Part shown: positions 1 to 8,986 of the stretch, piece by piece | Numbering within the stretch: position 1 is the stretch's first letter | How the letters are laid out: each line of letters opens with the position of its first letter | Assembly (NCBI GenBank): GCA_019057795.1 | Contig: JAHLWS010000010.1 | Coordinates: forward strand, 1 to 36,302 | From: Promethearchaeota archaeon | GTDB lineage: Archaea; Asgardarchaeota; Lokiarchaeia; Sigyniarchaeales; SOKP01 | Length of the DNA: 36,302 nt | Direction: 5' to 3' | Position numbers and translations under genes: made by a program | Notes under the pieces: generated by a model | Seen by the model: only the letters and a program-made list of their open reading frames with translations | Database searches by the model: none | Told to the model about the DNA's origin: nothing

Positions 1-1
1 A

Positions 2-106
2 ATTGAGACGTGTAATAAGAAACAAGCTACATCTTTTGGAGGAAATTTACTTGATAAGCTAAATAAGTTGAATAAAACACAAATTTTGTCGAATGAAAAC
101 ACTTAA
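2..106 (+). CDS. 3' end of an unidentified gene (partial)
   Basis: An open frame enters from the left edge and runs 34 codons to a TAA at 104-106. The residues are mostly polar and basic (Lys, Asn, Gln, Thr), with no recognisable domain. It is convergent with the DNA polymerase gene whose stop is at 180. It could be a chance open frame: the support is only its length in AT-rich DNA and the tidy convergent arrangement. Confidence 0.35.
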   Translation: METCNKKQATSFGGNLLDKLNKLNKTQILSNENT

Positions 107-179
107 ATGATTTATTAGCTATTCTTTAATAAACATACTCTTTTTTAAAAATAAAAATAATTGTAATTCAACATTAACT

Positions 180-3146
180 TTAAAAAAAAGCATCCATCTT
201 TTTAATGCCCTTGATTTCCTCAAAAGATATACCGAGAGCGTCTAATACCTGCTCTAAAGCAGATTTTAACAACTCGCGATATTTTTTAGAATTAATATCT
301 TGAAGTTTTGCATGCTCCGTTACTTTAGCGCCAATAGGTCCTTTGCTTTTTATGAATCTTACTACGACTCCTTTTTGATATCTGTTTTTTATTGCTATAA
401 TTTCATTTTCACTAGCGTTATTAGCTTGGGCTTTTACAATTTCTCTTTTAATAAAGGCATTGGCGGCTCTTACATGCTGAGGAATGGTTTTGATATAATC
501 TTTCAGATGTTTTTGTAGAGCTATATTTATTGTATAATCTTCTAAAGTAAAAGCTCCTTCTCTCCCAATCTTTTTTAAATTATCTTTGACAATTGCGATA
601 ATTTTTTTCCTTGCTAATTGAAACTCATTATCATTAGTAATTTGTTTTAATATTTCTAGTAATTGGCTAAAGGTTTTTTTGATGAATTCTGGTGTGTTTT
701 TCTTTTTAACGACCAACCCTTTAATATCAACAAATTTAGTGTCTTTATAAATTCCAACATAATTTTTCTTTCTTTGTGAGAGTGCTAAGAATTGGTATGT
801 TTTTTCCTCTTCTAAATCTAAGTCTAATTCTTTTTTGCTCCAATCTGATATTTCCTTCATTTGAGACTTAGATGGATTGAGGAGAAAAACACTATCAGTA
901 TCACCATAAAGTACTTTGACCCCAAGTTCTTCTGCTTTCTTTATCGTCTGTTTTATAGAGTATTGTCCAATTCCTGTTGTGCTTTCGGCAACAGGTAAAC
1001 AAAACAAGGGGAAGTTTCTGGAACCAAATACGCCGTAGCTTGCATTTATAAACACTTTTAGCGCTTGTTGGATTGTATAGTAATAACTACGTTGTTTTTG
1101 AGTTAAAGTTTTATCAGTCGATTTTGGTTTAAAGTATTTTACTCTGGTATCTCGGAAGAAACCAACTACATAAGCAAAAATTCCCATTTTATGAGTACAT
1201 ATATGATAAGGAGTTCCTTTAACGAGGTTGTCTTCATCATCCTTATGAGGACAGAGTACAGTTTCGTAGGATAGATTATATTCTTTTATAATAGAAGGAT
1301 AAAGGCTCGCGAAATCCATAACTACCACATCAAAATGAATTCCAGGAACGGGTTGAACAACATACGCGCCTTGAAATTTACCATCGAAGAATTTCGACAT
1401 CAAAGCACCACCTTTCTTAGAATCTGAAATTTCGGATTTTCTAGGAATGAGAAATTCTTTGCGACGGTGTTCGAAGAAAAAAATGTTTTGTATCCATGTT
1501 GAAATTTGCCGTCGCACCATATCATGAATTGGCATTTTTGTAATCCTACATAATAAAACGATCAAATTCCAGACTAATGAATTGTTAAACCTAGTTAATT
1601 CAAGTGTTAATATTGAATCTTTTAGATTATACCAAGCAAGTGTCCCGTAATCCATGTCATGGATTTCTTCTTCGTGTGGGTATTTTTTTTCACCTAACAA
1701 CGCGGCACTTATGGAATTTAAAGAAGCACTTTGATAAGCTCCGCTAAAAGCATAACCAGAAATACTTCTATTGAAGAAAAAGTTAAAAACATCAATGTGA
1801 ACACCTTTTCTTAAGTCACATTCTGATTTCGACATTATTCCAAAGCCTCTTTTTACATGAATTGGATTTAAATCTTTTTCAATTTTTAATTTTACTGCTC
1901 TGTGATACATATAACTTAAATCAAAATTATCTCCGTTGAAAGTAATAATTACAGGGTAATCCCACAAAATTCTAAAGCTTTCAATCAACAATTCCTTTTC
2001 GGTTTTAAAGAAATATAATTTAGCATCGTTAGGGAAACTTTCATGTAGTTTATTGAAATTAAAACTTTCACGTTCTAAAATATACACCAATTTTAAACCA
2101 TCAGAAGCCACAAATGATATACTAATTATTTCTCGCTTCGCAAGGCGAGGGTCGGGAATCCCATAATCTCTTTCCCCCACCTTAACTTCAATATCCAGCG
2201 CTAATCGTTTCACATCGGGAATTGGTGTAATGAAAATGTCTATAAATTTCTCAGAGAATTCTCGCATTTCAGGTTTTTCATTTTTAAATATCTCTTTTAA
2301 TTCGCCTGCTAATTTTTTAGTTTCTTCTGTGCTCTTTCTATAATCAACCTTTTCAAGTTTTCCGTTATTAATTCGATAAATTAATCCGGGAATTAATTGT
2401 CTATCAAAAATATAATTTAAATGGTATCTTATGTCTGCCTCCCACGCTTTTATTTCGTTTTCCCCTAAGATATTTTTGATGTTAACTCCAGAACCGCCTA
2501 TATTTATAGGAGTCTTGCCATATATCTTCGTTATAGTTATCTCTTTATCGCTAAGCAGTTCAAAACGCTTTATTTCTTCGAACCTTTTAAAACCTTGGTA
2601 ATCTACAAGTTTATTCGTTTTCCCTGTTTTTTCATCGTAATAAGTTAATTTTTTTAAATCTGAAATTGCTTCTTTGCTTAAGCAATAAGGCTCATGGTCG
2701 GTAGTATCTATCCATATCTTGATATCGTCGTTATCCAAATCATAAAATTTACAGTAAGCTTTATTTTGACCTCCATCGTAATCTACATCTAAAAGTAAAC
2801 CTCTTTCTAAATTTTCGACGATGTCTCCCTTTTCAATTAAATATCTAAGGTATTTCGAACTTACAGATTCTCTTTGAACATTTTGTAAGGTAATATTACC
2901 TTCTTTTAAACCAAAATTATGGCTTTTTGTTTTGAAAAAGAGTTTTTGTAGTACTTTTTTTGACTCCGGTTCCGTTTTAGTTTGCTCCACCTCTATCACC
3001 TCTTTTTCTTTAGAATCATCTTGCTTTTTAATGTCGCGTTCTATTTTTCTCGTTTGAGGTTGTGTGTCCTCGACGAAAGAAAAGAGAGATTTTTGTTTGT
3101 CATCAATGGGCTTTTTTTTTCTTGGACTTGGCAATTTAACAACCAA
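180..3146 (-). CDS. polB: Family B DNA polymerase, replicative type, with 3'-5' exonuclease
   Basis: A 988-residue archaeal family B DNA polymerase. The order is an N-terminal tail (1-65, charged), N-terminal domain, exonuclease domain (about 310-520), then palm, fingers and thumb. All exonuclease motifs are intact: Exo I D318-I-E320, Exo II NGDNFD at 404-409, and Exo III with Y506 and D510. All polymerase motifs are intact too: motif A DFASLYPSII at 611-620, motif B starting at K697 and ending ASYG, and motif C YGDTDS at 747-752. It should therefore both synthesise and proofread. A clamp-binding-like box lies at the N-terminus (Q18-x-x-L21-x-x-F24-V25), and the protein ends in M-D-A-F-F, matching the archaeal PolB C-terminal PIP box with Ile in place of Gln. 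The start is TTG at 3146, since no ATG occurs in frame before residue 295; TTG at 3134 is the alternative. It is about 200 residues longer than euryarchaeal PolB, mostly from the N-terminal tail and insertions. Confidence 0.96.
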   Translation of the reverse strand: MVVKLPSPRKKKPIDDKQKSLFSFVEDTQPQTRKIERDIKKQDDSKEKEVIEVEQTKTEPESKKVLQKLFFKTKSHNFGLKEGNITLQNVQRESVSSKYLRYLIEKGDIVENLERGLLLDVDYDGGQNKAYCKFYDLDNDDIKIWIDTTDHEPYCLSKEAISDLKKLTYYDEKTGKTNKLVDYQGFKRFEEIKRFELLSDKEITITKIYGKTPINIGGSGVNIKNILGENEIKAWEADIRYHLNYIFDRQLIPGLIYRINNGKLEKVDYRKSTEETKKLAGELKEIFKNEKPEMREFSEKFIDIFITPIPDVKRLALDIEVKVGERDYGIPDPRLAKREIISISFVASDGLKLVYILERESFNFNKLHESFPNDAKLYFFKTEKELLIESFRILWDYPVIITFNGDNFDLSYMYHRAVKLKIEKDLNPIHVKRGFGIMSKSECDLRKGVHIDVFNFFFNRSISGYAFSGAYQSASLNSISAALLGEKKYPHEEEIHDMDYGTLAWYNLKDSILTLELTRFNNSLVWNLIVLLCRITKMPIHDMVRRQISTWIQNIFFFEHRRKEFLIPRKSEISDSKKGGALMSKFFDGKFQGAYVVQPVPGIHFDVVVMDFASLYPSIIKEYNLSYETVLCPHKDDEDNLVKGTPYHICTHKMGIFAYVVGFFRDTRVKYFKPKSTDKTLTQKQRSYYYTIQQALKVFINASYGVFGSRNFPLFCLPVAESTTGIGQYSIKQTIKKAEELGVKVLYGDTDSVFLLNPSKSQMKEISDWSKKELDLDLEEEKTYQFLALSQRKKNYVGIYKDTKFVDIKGLVVKKKNTPEFIKKTFSQLLEILKQITNDNEFQLARKKIIAIVKDNLKKIGREGAFTLEDYTINIALQKHLKDYIKTIPQHVRAANAFIKREIVKAQANNASENEIIAIKNRYQKGVVVRFIKSKGPIGAKVTEHAKLQDINSKKYRELLKSALEQVLDALGISFEEIKGIKKMDAFF

Positions 3147-3323
3147 AAAATAATTTAAATTAACATTCTATTTAATATAATTAAATATTACAATATAGAT
3201 TTTAATCTCATTTATTTTGAGTTTAATATTTAAATAAAAGCAAAAAGTCAATTCCTTGCATCCATTTAATAAACCTTTAAGTATAGGCTAATCAATTTAA
3301 AAAAGCTAATATTATTAAAACAA

Positions 3324-3337
3324 ATATCATATGATAT
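3324..3337. promoter_or_regulatory. 14-nt perfect palindrome upstream of tldD
   Basis: ATATCATATGATAT reads the same on both strands and ends 33 nt before the tldD start codon, where an archaeal repressor site or TATA-proximal element could lie. The surroundings are very AT-rich, so chance is a real alternative. Confidence 0.3.
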
Positions 3338-3370
3338 ATCACTAAAAAAGCAGTAAACGAGAAACTTATT

Positions 3371-4819
3371 ATGGAGAATGGAAAAGATATAGCTGATTTT
3401 GCGGTAAATTATGGTGTTTCCCATGGGGCATCCTATATTGAAGCAAGAGTTGTTGATTCAAGAGATGAAAGTTATGCTACGAGAAATGGCGTTATACTTA
3501 GTGGGGGAATTACTTACTCAAGTGGGATTGCAATTCGAGTTCTTGCTAATGGAGGAATGGGTTTTTGTTCTACCGCAAATTTAACTAAAAACACTATTGA
3601 AGATTTGATTGAAGAAGCGATAAAATTAGCTAAAGCTAGTAAAAGAAAAACGCCTATAACATTTTCTGAGGAGAAGGTTGTTCAAGCAAAATGGAAGACG
3701 CCTGTAAAGATAAAATTTGAGGATATTTCAACTGAAGAAAAACAGAAATTTATGATTGATATAGATAAAATTTTGAATAAAGAATTTCGATTTAAATTAC
3801 CTACTAGAACTTTTATATTGGACTTATATTCCGATGAAAAATATATTGTTACTAGTGAAGGTTCAAAAGTTGAGTCTGAAAATTCAATAATCTCTACAAT
3901 TTCTTTCAATACTGCTAAAGGGAAAGCGGGAGGTGAACAAAGAATGCTAAACTTAGGGGGGACTAGCGGATGGGAATGGATTGAAGAAAAAAATGTGGTT
4001 GAAAAAATTTTAGACGATAATAAGTGTTTAGTGAAAGCTGCTCGAAACGCAATTGAAGCGAATCTAAACGAAATAGATGTCGTTATTAGTGGTGAGGTTG
4101 CGGGAATAATGGCTCATGAAAATGTAGGTCATCCTAGTGAAGCAGATCGAATTTTAGGGCGAGAAGGAGCGCAAGCAGGAGAATCCTTTTATTTGGACCT
4201 AATACAAAAAGGCAATCTCAGTGATATTAAAATAGGAAGAGATGAAGTCACTGTAATTGACGACCCAACTCGTCCTGGTAATTCTGGGTTTTATCTTTAC
4301 GATGATGAGTGTGTGAAAGCCCGTCCGCGTTATCTAATAAAAAAGGGGATGTTGAATGAATTGCTTCTAAACCGCGAATATGCTAGTAGATATAACACTA
4401 AATCTAATGCTGCGGCACGGGCAATTAGTTATAAAAGAGAGCCTATTATTCGAATGGCTAATACATATTTTGCTCCAGGAGATTTTACATTCGAAGAATT
4501 ATTTGAAGATATTAAAATAGGAATTTACATGAAAAGTTTTACTGAATGGAACATCGATGACCGCCGTTTTCAAAGTAAATATGTTGGTCTTGAAGTATAT
4601 TTAATTGAAAACGGGGAAATAACTGATACGATGATTCGTCGGCCCATTCTTGAATTAACTACATTTGGTATTCTAGGTAACATTGATGCTGTTTCTAAAG
4701 AATTCAATTCGCCCCATGGATATTGTGGAAAAGGTGAACCGAGCCAAGGAGTCCCTGTGTGGTTGGGAGGGCCACATGTCCGATTGAGAAATATAAACTT
4801 AGGAGGTAAAAATAAATGA
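3371..4819 (+). CDS. tldD: TldD-family zinc metalloprotease subunit
   Basis: A 482-residue TldD protein, the catalytic half of the heteromeric TldD/TldE peptidase. The zinc site is visible: H249-E250-N-V-G-H254 (HExxxH), followed by ExD residues, with the conserved C-terminal Cys in GYCGKG at about C452 as the probable third ligand. In bacteria this complex degrades unfolded peptides and matures peptide natural products such as microcins; the archaeal substrate is unknown. The stop codon TGA (4817-4819) overlaps the start of the next gene as ATGA, and a strong Shine-Dalgarno sequence for that gene (AGGAGGT, 4801-4807) lies inside this one, so the two are translationally coupled. No peptide precursor gene is seen beside it. 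The length is normal for the family. Confidence 0.95.
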   Translation: MENGKDIADFAVNYGVSHGASYIEARVVDSRDESYATRNGVILSGGITYSSGIAIRVLANGGMGFCSTANLTKNTIEDLIEEAIKLAKASKRKTPITFSEEKVVQAKWKTPVKIKFEDISTEEKQKFMIDIDKILNKEFRFKLPTRTFILDLYSDEKYIVTSEGSKVESENSIISTISFNTAKGKAGGEQRMLNLGGTSGWEWIEEKNVVEKILDDNKCLVKAARNAIEANLNEIDVVISGEVAGIMAHENVGHPSEADRILGREGAQAGESFYLDLIQKGNLSDIKIGRDEVTVIDDPTRPGNSGFYLYDDECVKARPRYLIKKGMLNELLLNREYASRYNTKSNAAARAISYKREPIIRMANTYFAPGDFTFEELFEDIKIGIYMKSFTEWNIDDRRFQSKYVGLEVYLIENGEITDTMIRRPILELTTFGILGNIDAVSKEFNSPHGYCGKGEPSQGVPVWLGGPHVRLRNINLGGKNK

Positions 4820-6192
4820 GTGAAAATGAGGCCTTTCTTAAAGTCGCTATTGAGGTTGCCCAAAAACAAGATATCGATGAGGTTATTGCTCAAAGAATTA
4901 AGGGAAAAACATACCAAATAAGGTTTTCAAATTCTTTGATAGATATTTCTAAGATATGGAATAATGATATTTTAGAACTTTTTCTTGCTAAAGGAAAAAG
5001 AACGACTCAAATCGATATAGAATCTCCAACCCCAACGAAGATCAGAGAAACTATTACAAAAGCATTTAGATTTCTTTTGAAGCTGCCAGAAAGTTTTCTT
5101 TACAATGGGATGGAAAGGAACTTACATACATATAAAAAGTTAGATCAAATCTTCGACCCAAAAATAATGAGTTTTTCAGAAAAAGCCCCAGAACTTGTCA
5201 ACGCAGCGATACAAACATCATTGGAAAGTGGGGCTAAAAAAGTTGCAGGAGTACTTTACTTTGGGTACTCTAAAACAGAATTAATGACTAATTATGGAAA
5301 TAAAGGTTCTTACGATGGCTCATACTACCGATTTACAATCCGATCCTTTGTTGATGCCGAAAGCAGTGGACAAGGAATTGTTTGTAGTAGAAATCTTTCA
5401 GGAGTTGAAAAAAAATTTATTCAAGCTGGCATTAAAGCTGGTGAAATCGCTAAAATGGCAGTAGGAGGTACGCAAGGTCACCCAGGAAAATACGATGTCA
5501 TAATGAGCCCTACAGTTGCTGCTAATGTATTAGGTCAAGTTTTTGATGGTGTAAATCCCCTTAAAATAATGATTGGTATGAGTCCTCTTAAAAACAAACA
5601 TATTGGAAAGCAAATTGCTTCTGAAGATTTTACAGTAGTAGATAATGCTCTACTTGATAATGGATTAGGAAGCCGTCCTTTTGATGTAGAGGGCACGCCT
5701 ACGGGTAAAACTCCAATTTTTACAAATGGAATTCTTGAAGGATTACTTCACAATACATCAACAAGTAAGATGGAACAAGTAGAAAATACGGGTAGTTCAA
5801 CATTTTTCGACTTCGGAATTGGTTCCAAATTCCTAGCACCTGGTCCCTCTAATATAGTTATCAGCGGAGGAAATTATACTTTAGAAGAGATTATTGCCGA
5901 ATGTAAAAAACCTACGATCTATTTAACTTCTAATTGGTATACACGTTTCACAAATATGATGGATGGTTTATTTTCAACGATACCTCGAGATGGCATGTTT
6001 CTTATTGAAAACGGTGAAATTAAAAAACCAGTAAGAAAACTTCGTTTATCTGACAATCTACTGAGAATTTGTTCAAATATTTCAGCAATAGGTAAGGATG
6101 TTCAACAAATTTATTGGTGGGAAGTAGAAACCCCAACATTCTCACCAACTATAAAAGTAAATAATTGTACCATTACTGCAGCAACACAGTAA
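4816..6192 (+). CDS. tldE: TldE/PmbA-family protease partner subunit
   Basis: A 458-residue TldE/PmbA homologue. It has the shared TldD/TldE fold but no HExxxH motif, as expected for the non-catalytic partner that lines the active-site chamber. Family hallmarks include a GKYDVIMSP segment near residues 228-236, an N-G-I-L-E-G turn in the second half, and a C-terminal strand ending in polar residues. Its ATG overlaps the tldD stop by 4 nt and is preceded by AGGAGGT with 8-nt spacing, so equal expression with TldD is expected. The next gene is convergent. Confidence 0.93.
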   Translation: MSENEAFLKVAIEVAQKQDIDEVIAQRIKGKTYQIRFSNSLIDISKIWNNDILELFLAKGKRTTQIDIESPTPTKIRETITKAFRFLLKLPESFLYNGMERNLHTYKKLDQIFDPKIMSFSEKAPELVNAAIQTSLESGAKKVAGVLYFGYSKTELMTNYGNKGSYDGSYYRFTIRSFVDAESSGQGIVCSRNLSGVEKKFIQAGIKAGEIAKMAVGGTQGHPGKYDVIMSPTVAANVLGQVFDGVNPLKIMIGMSPLKNKHIGKQIASEDFTVVDNALLDNGLGSRPFDVEGTPTGKTPIFTNGILEGLLHNTSTSKMEQVENTGSSTFFDFGIGSKFLAPGPSNIVISGGNYTLEEIIAECKKPTIYLTSNWYTRFTNMMDGLFSTIPRDGMFLIENGEIKKPVRKLRLSDNLLRICSNISAIGKDVQQIYWWEVETPTFSPTIKVNNCTITAATQ

Positions 6193-6216
6193 ACAAACCT
6201 TTCTATATTGCTTGGG

Positions 6217-6564
6217 TTACTGGTTTTTTCTATTTTCTTTAATAATCGTTGAAATTTCAGAAAGTAGTAATTGCTTTTCAGCAATAAAAAAATGAAGTTT
6301 GCTCTTTTCAGGATGTGCGTTGTAAATAAATTCAGCTAATTCTTTAGTTTCAACTTTAGTGGGTGTTAGTAGTGCCCCATCAACATTTTCATTTAACAAT
6401 AACACCAAATTATCTGTTTCAAGTGGTTTAATATCGTACCCATTCTTCACATTTTTATTAATCTTTACACATAGTTCAGCAAGGTACCAGACAGAATTAT
6501 CGTAATTTTCTCCCGTTTTATACCTTTGATAGGCTAAAATCTCAACATCTTCTTTAGTAAACAA
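6217..6564 (-). CDS. Hypothetical protein, 115 residues
   Basis: I do not recognise the family. The protein is mixed alpha/beta, with no signal peptide, membrane segment or cysteine motif; a single Cys lies near residue 32. The C-terminal 40 residues look like a long amphipathic helix rich in Leu, Lys and Glu. The only possible start is TTG at 6564, because the product contains no internal methionine. A GGAG (complement of 6577-6580) lies 12 nt upstream and supports it. It is convergent with tldE and is the last protein gene before the tRNA. Confidence 0.7.
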   Translation of the reverse strand: MFTKEDVEILAYQRYKTGENYDNSVWYLAELCVKINKNVKNGYDIKPLETDNLVLLLNENVDGALLTPTKVETKELAEFIYNAHPEKSKLHFFIAEKQLLLSEISTIIKENRKNQ

Positions 6565-6790
6565 ACTAAATTACAACTCCTTTTCAATAATATAGAGGCT
6601 TAATAATCTAATTAATGAAAAAGTAAAGTTTACATTTAACATTTTTGCATTTAATTTTCAACTGTAAAAACTGCAAAATTAGTATTGATTTATAAATAAC
6701 TTTAATGAGATCATATGAAATAATAAGATTTAGAACTCCATTCTTATATTAGATTTCTCATAATCATAAAATTAATAATTAATTCGTTTT

Positions 6791-6800
6791 TAATATATAT
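6791..6800 (+). promoter_or_regulatory. Probable TATA box of the tRNA-Thr gene
   Basis: TAATATATAT lies 29-38 nt before the mature tRNA 5' end, the right distance for an archaeal TATA box if transcription starts a few bases upstream of the tRNA. The surrounding 200 bases are AT-rich and contain no gene. Confidence 0.45.
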
Positions 6801-6828
6801 CATCTAATATACTAATTAAAATTAATAG

Positions 6829-6922
6829 GCCCTCATGGCTTAGCGGTAGAGCAGCTGACTTGTATAACCTATTCAAGTTTCAAGACATCAGCAGGTCGTG
6901 GGTTCAAGTCCCACTGGGGGCT
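6829..6922 (+). tRNA. tRNA-Thr(UGU) with an intron
   Basis: The full cloverleaf can be drawn. The acceptor stem is GCCCTCA (6829-6835) with TGGGGGC (6915-6921), and the discriminator is U at 6922. The D arm is GCTT/GAGC with a GG-containing loop. The anticodon stem is GCTGA (6854-6858) with TCAGC (6888-6892). The T arm is GTGGG/CCCAC around TTCAAGT. With the 22-nt intron removed, the anticodon loop is CUUGUAA, giving anticodon UGU for threonine ACA codons. U73 agrees with archaeal tRNA-Thr identity. CCA is not encoded. Confidence 0.96.
6865..6886 (+). other. tRNA intron (canonical position 37/38) with a bulge-helix-bulge
   Basis: A 22-nt intron follows A37. The central 4-bp helix forms between CTTG (6859-6862) and CAAG (6881-6884). 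The two 3-nt bulges are TAT (6863-6865) and ACA (6885-6887), and the outer helix is the 5-bp anticodon stem. Cleavage after the second base of each bulge excises exactly 6865-6886. This is the strict hBHBh' substrate of the archaeal splicing endonuclease. Confidence 0.93.
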
Positions 6923-7014
6923 TATTAACTTTTGATTATTTATGCTATTTGTATTTAATTGATTTTAAAAAAAAAAGAGAAAGATTTAAGATTTAATTAT
7001 ATTCTTTATCAAAC

Positions 7015-8340
7015 TCAGCTTCTTAACTCGTAATCTAAAGGATCGATTTTTCTAAAAATTAAGTAGCTTGCCAACAAACTTACAGCGCAGAAAGCAGAAA
7101 CGAAGAAAAATATCAAATAGAAGCTATTTGTAACCAATGCGAAAAGAATAAAAAGACCGGCACCGACAATTGTACCTACATTTTGACCCAAATTTGCTAG
7201 TGATACTAATGTTGCAAAATATGTACTTTTAAGTTTAGGATAGTAATTCTTTGATAAATCTCCGCGTATTGTTTGATTTACGACCGTTAAAGCGTTTTGA
7301 AGAGCACCTAGAAATAACAGAAATATCATTCCAAATATTAACGGAACAATTTCGCCAGTTAATAATGCAAAAGGTATGACTAATATTAGAAACGATGGAA
7401 TATATATTAAGTAGATGTATGAAAGAGTCTTTCTGCGGCTTCGATCACCAAATTTGCCTGCGACAAGAGAACCAATAACTATGCCAACCCCATTAACAAG
7501 GTAAAATATCGAACTCCACGCTTGTAAATCAACGGCACCCCCTCCAACAATCGTTAGTAACGTTTCACTGACATCGATAATGCCCATACCAATTAACACA
7601 AGGTACATAAAGAAATTTAAAAGCATAACTGCTGGAATGCCTGCCAAGAAAGTATACATAAAAACTTTCCAATTTCGCTTTTTTGTAATAATTGTCAATA
7701 AATCCAATCCAAATTCCTTCGATGATCTCTTTTCAAGAGGAGGTTCTTTGACAAGGTAGGGAAAGACGCTAGATAAAATCACTAAAACTCCCGTTACGAT
7801 AAATAATACGGGTACAATGTTTAAAGCTAAAAAAACCAATGCTAAAAGCATTCCTCCCGCACCGTAACCTAAAAACATCATAGTCCAAGTATATCCTTGA
7901 ACTCGTGCTAACTTTTCTTTAGGTGTAACATCGAGAATTAAACCGTCTAATGCGGTATCTGCAAATGCCATTCCTAATTGCGTCATAAAGTAATATATTG
8001 TCAACCAAAGATAAACCTCATTAGCAGGTAGATAAAATGCCATTGCGATCCACCAAACACCTCCAAAGACACCAAAACTTAGTATCCACGGGAATCGTTG
8101 ACCATACTTTTTAGAGCCCCATCTATCGTTGATTACACCCACAATTAACTTAATTGCCCAAGGTAAGTTCCCTATTGAATAAATGACTAGCCATAATGCA
8201 ATATCATAAGATCCACCTAATGTATGTGCTAAGTACTGAGGAAAGAACAGAAATGGAATTCCTTGAGAAAACCCTTCGCAGAGATAAAAGAAGACAAAAA
8301 TGTACGTGTATTTTTTACTATAACTAACATCTGAATCCAT
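7015..8340 (-). CDS. MFS transporter, 12 TM (AmpG/SLC33-like loop motif)
   Basis: A 441-residue polytopic membrane protein with about 12 hydrophobic segments. The loop between the second and third helices carries N-D-R-W-G-S-K-K-x-G-Q-R-x-P-W-I, a variant of the major-facilitator loop signature. A second basic loop, G-K-F-G-D-R-S-R-R-K, follows the central break in the second half. The long-signature style (D..GSKK.G.R.PW) recalls AmpG, folate-biopterin and SLC33-type carriers more than sugar porters, but the substrate cannot be read from the sequence. It is clearly related to the MFS gene at 12025-13380 (same loop signature, same 'D-T-A-x-D-G-x-I-L-D' helix, followed by P-K-E-K-L). The ATG at 8340 is the only sensible start. 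It is transcribed alone, divergent from the thioesterase. Confidence 0.9.
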   Translation of the reverse strand: MDSDVSYSKKYTYIFVFFYLCEGFSQGIPFLFFPQYLAHTLGGSYDIALWLVIYSIGNLPWAIKLIVGVINDRWGSKKYGQRFPWILSFGVFGGVWWIAMAFYLPANEVYLWLTIYYFMTQLGMAFADTALDGLILDVTPKEKLARVQGYTWTMMFLGYGAGGMLLALVFLALNIVPVLFIVTGVLVILSSVFPYLVKEPPLEKRSSKEFGLDLLTIITKKRNWKVFMYTFLAGIPAVMLLNFFMYLVLIGMGIIDVSETLLTIVGGGAVDLQAWSSIFYLVNGVGIVIGSLVAGKFGDRSRRKTLSYIYLIYIPSFLILVIPFALLTGEIVPLIFGMIFLLFLGALQNALTVVNQTIRGDLSKNYYPKLKSTYFATLVSLANLGQNVGTIVGAGLFILFALVTNSFYLIFFFVSAFCAVSLLASYLIFRKIDPLDYELRS

Positions 8341-8501
8341 AAAAAATCTTACGTTTTATTTCTATTTAAATGTTTAGAGTATAAAAAGGAGTTTTATAAG
8401 TCTAATTAATAAGTCTTATGTACTTGAAAGGTATTTAAACAAAATAAATTCACAAAATAAATATTATTAAAATGTTTTATAAAAACTAATAAATAGAAGA
8501 T

Positions 8502-8942
8502 TTGTCGAAATTGAAAGACGACTTAATCAAAAAGGTTCTTAAAGTAAAGGATAACACCCGTGTAAAAGTACGGTTTAACGATACAGGTGCGATGGGAATT
8601 GTCCATTTTAAAAATTATATGGTTTATTTTGACGATGGATTTGTTAGTTTTATGAATAGCCTTTTATCTCCAAAAAGGATAGAGGATACTGTCCATGAAG
8701 GGACTGTATTTGGGGTTAAAAAAGTGGAGATAACCTACCAAGGTTCAGCTAAGTTTGGCGATTATGTTATAGTCGAAACTCAGATAAAAAAAATAGGAAC
8801 ATCATCTATTACATTTCAACACGAGATTTTTAGAGAATCGGATAAAACTCTAATAGCTAGTGTAGAATGCGTGAGGTTAGCAATGGAACTTAAAACAAAT
8901 AGATTGCTCAATGTGGTTGATTTTTTTGCTAATTATTTATGA
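8502..8942 (+). CDS. Hotdog-fold acyl-CoA thioesterase (4HBT family)
   Basis: A 146-residue single hotdog domain. The N-terminal motif F-N-D-T-G-A-M-G-I-V-H-F-x-N-Y-x-x-Y-F-D-D-G (about 25-46) is the 4HBT/YbgC-type active-site helix, with the catalytic Asp at about 27. The rest is the usual beta-sheet (G-D-Y-V-x-V-E-T, then S-I-T-F-x-H-E). It probably hydrolyses an acyl-CoA in the cytosol. The start is TTG at 8502, directly after an in-frame TAA at 8490; TTG at 8511 is possible, and the first ATG would delete part of the active-site strand. It is convergent with the Fe-S genes. An acyl-CoA synthetase lies far away at 34264, with no operon link. Confidence 0.85.
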   Translation: MSKLKDDLIKKVLKVKDNTRVKVRFNDTGAMGIVHFKNYMVYFDDGFVSFMNSLLSPKRIEDTVHEGTVFGVKKVEITYQGSAKFGDYVIVETQIKKIGTSSITFQHEIFRESDKTLIASVECVRLAMELKTNRLLNVVDFFANYL

Positions 8943-8986
8943 TTTCCTTCAATTATTCTGTAAATTTTAGTTGTAAAGAAAAAGTA

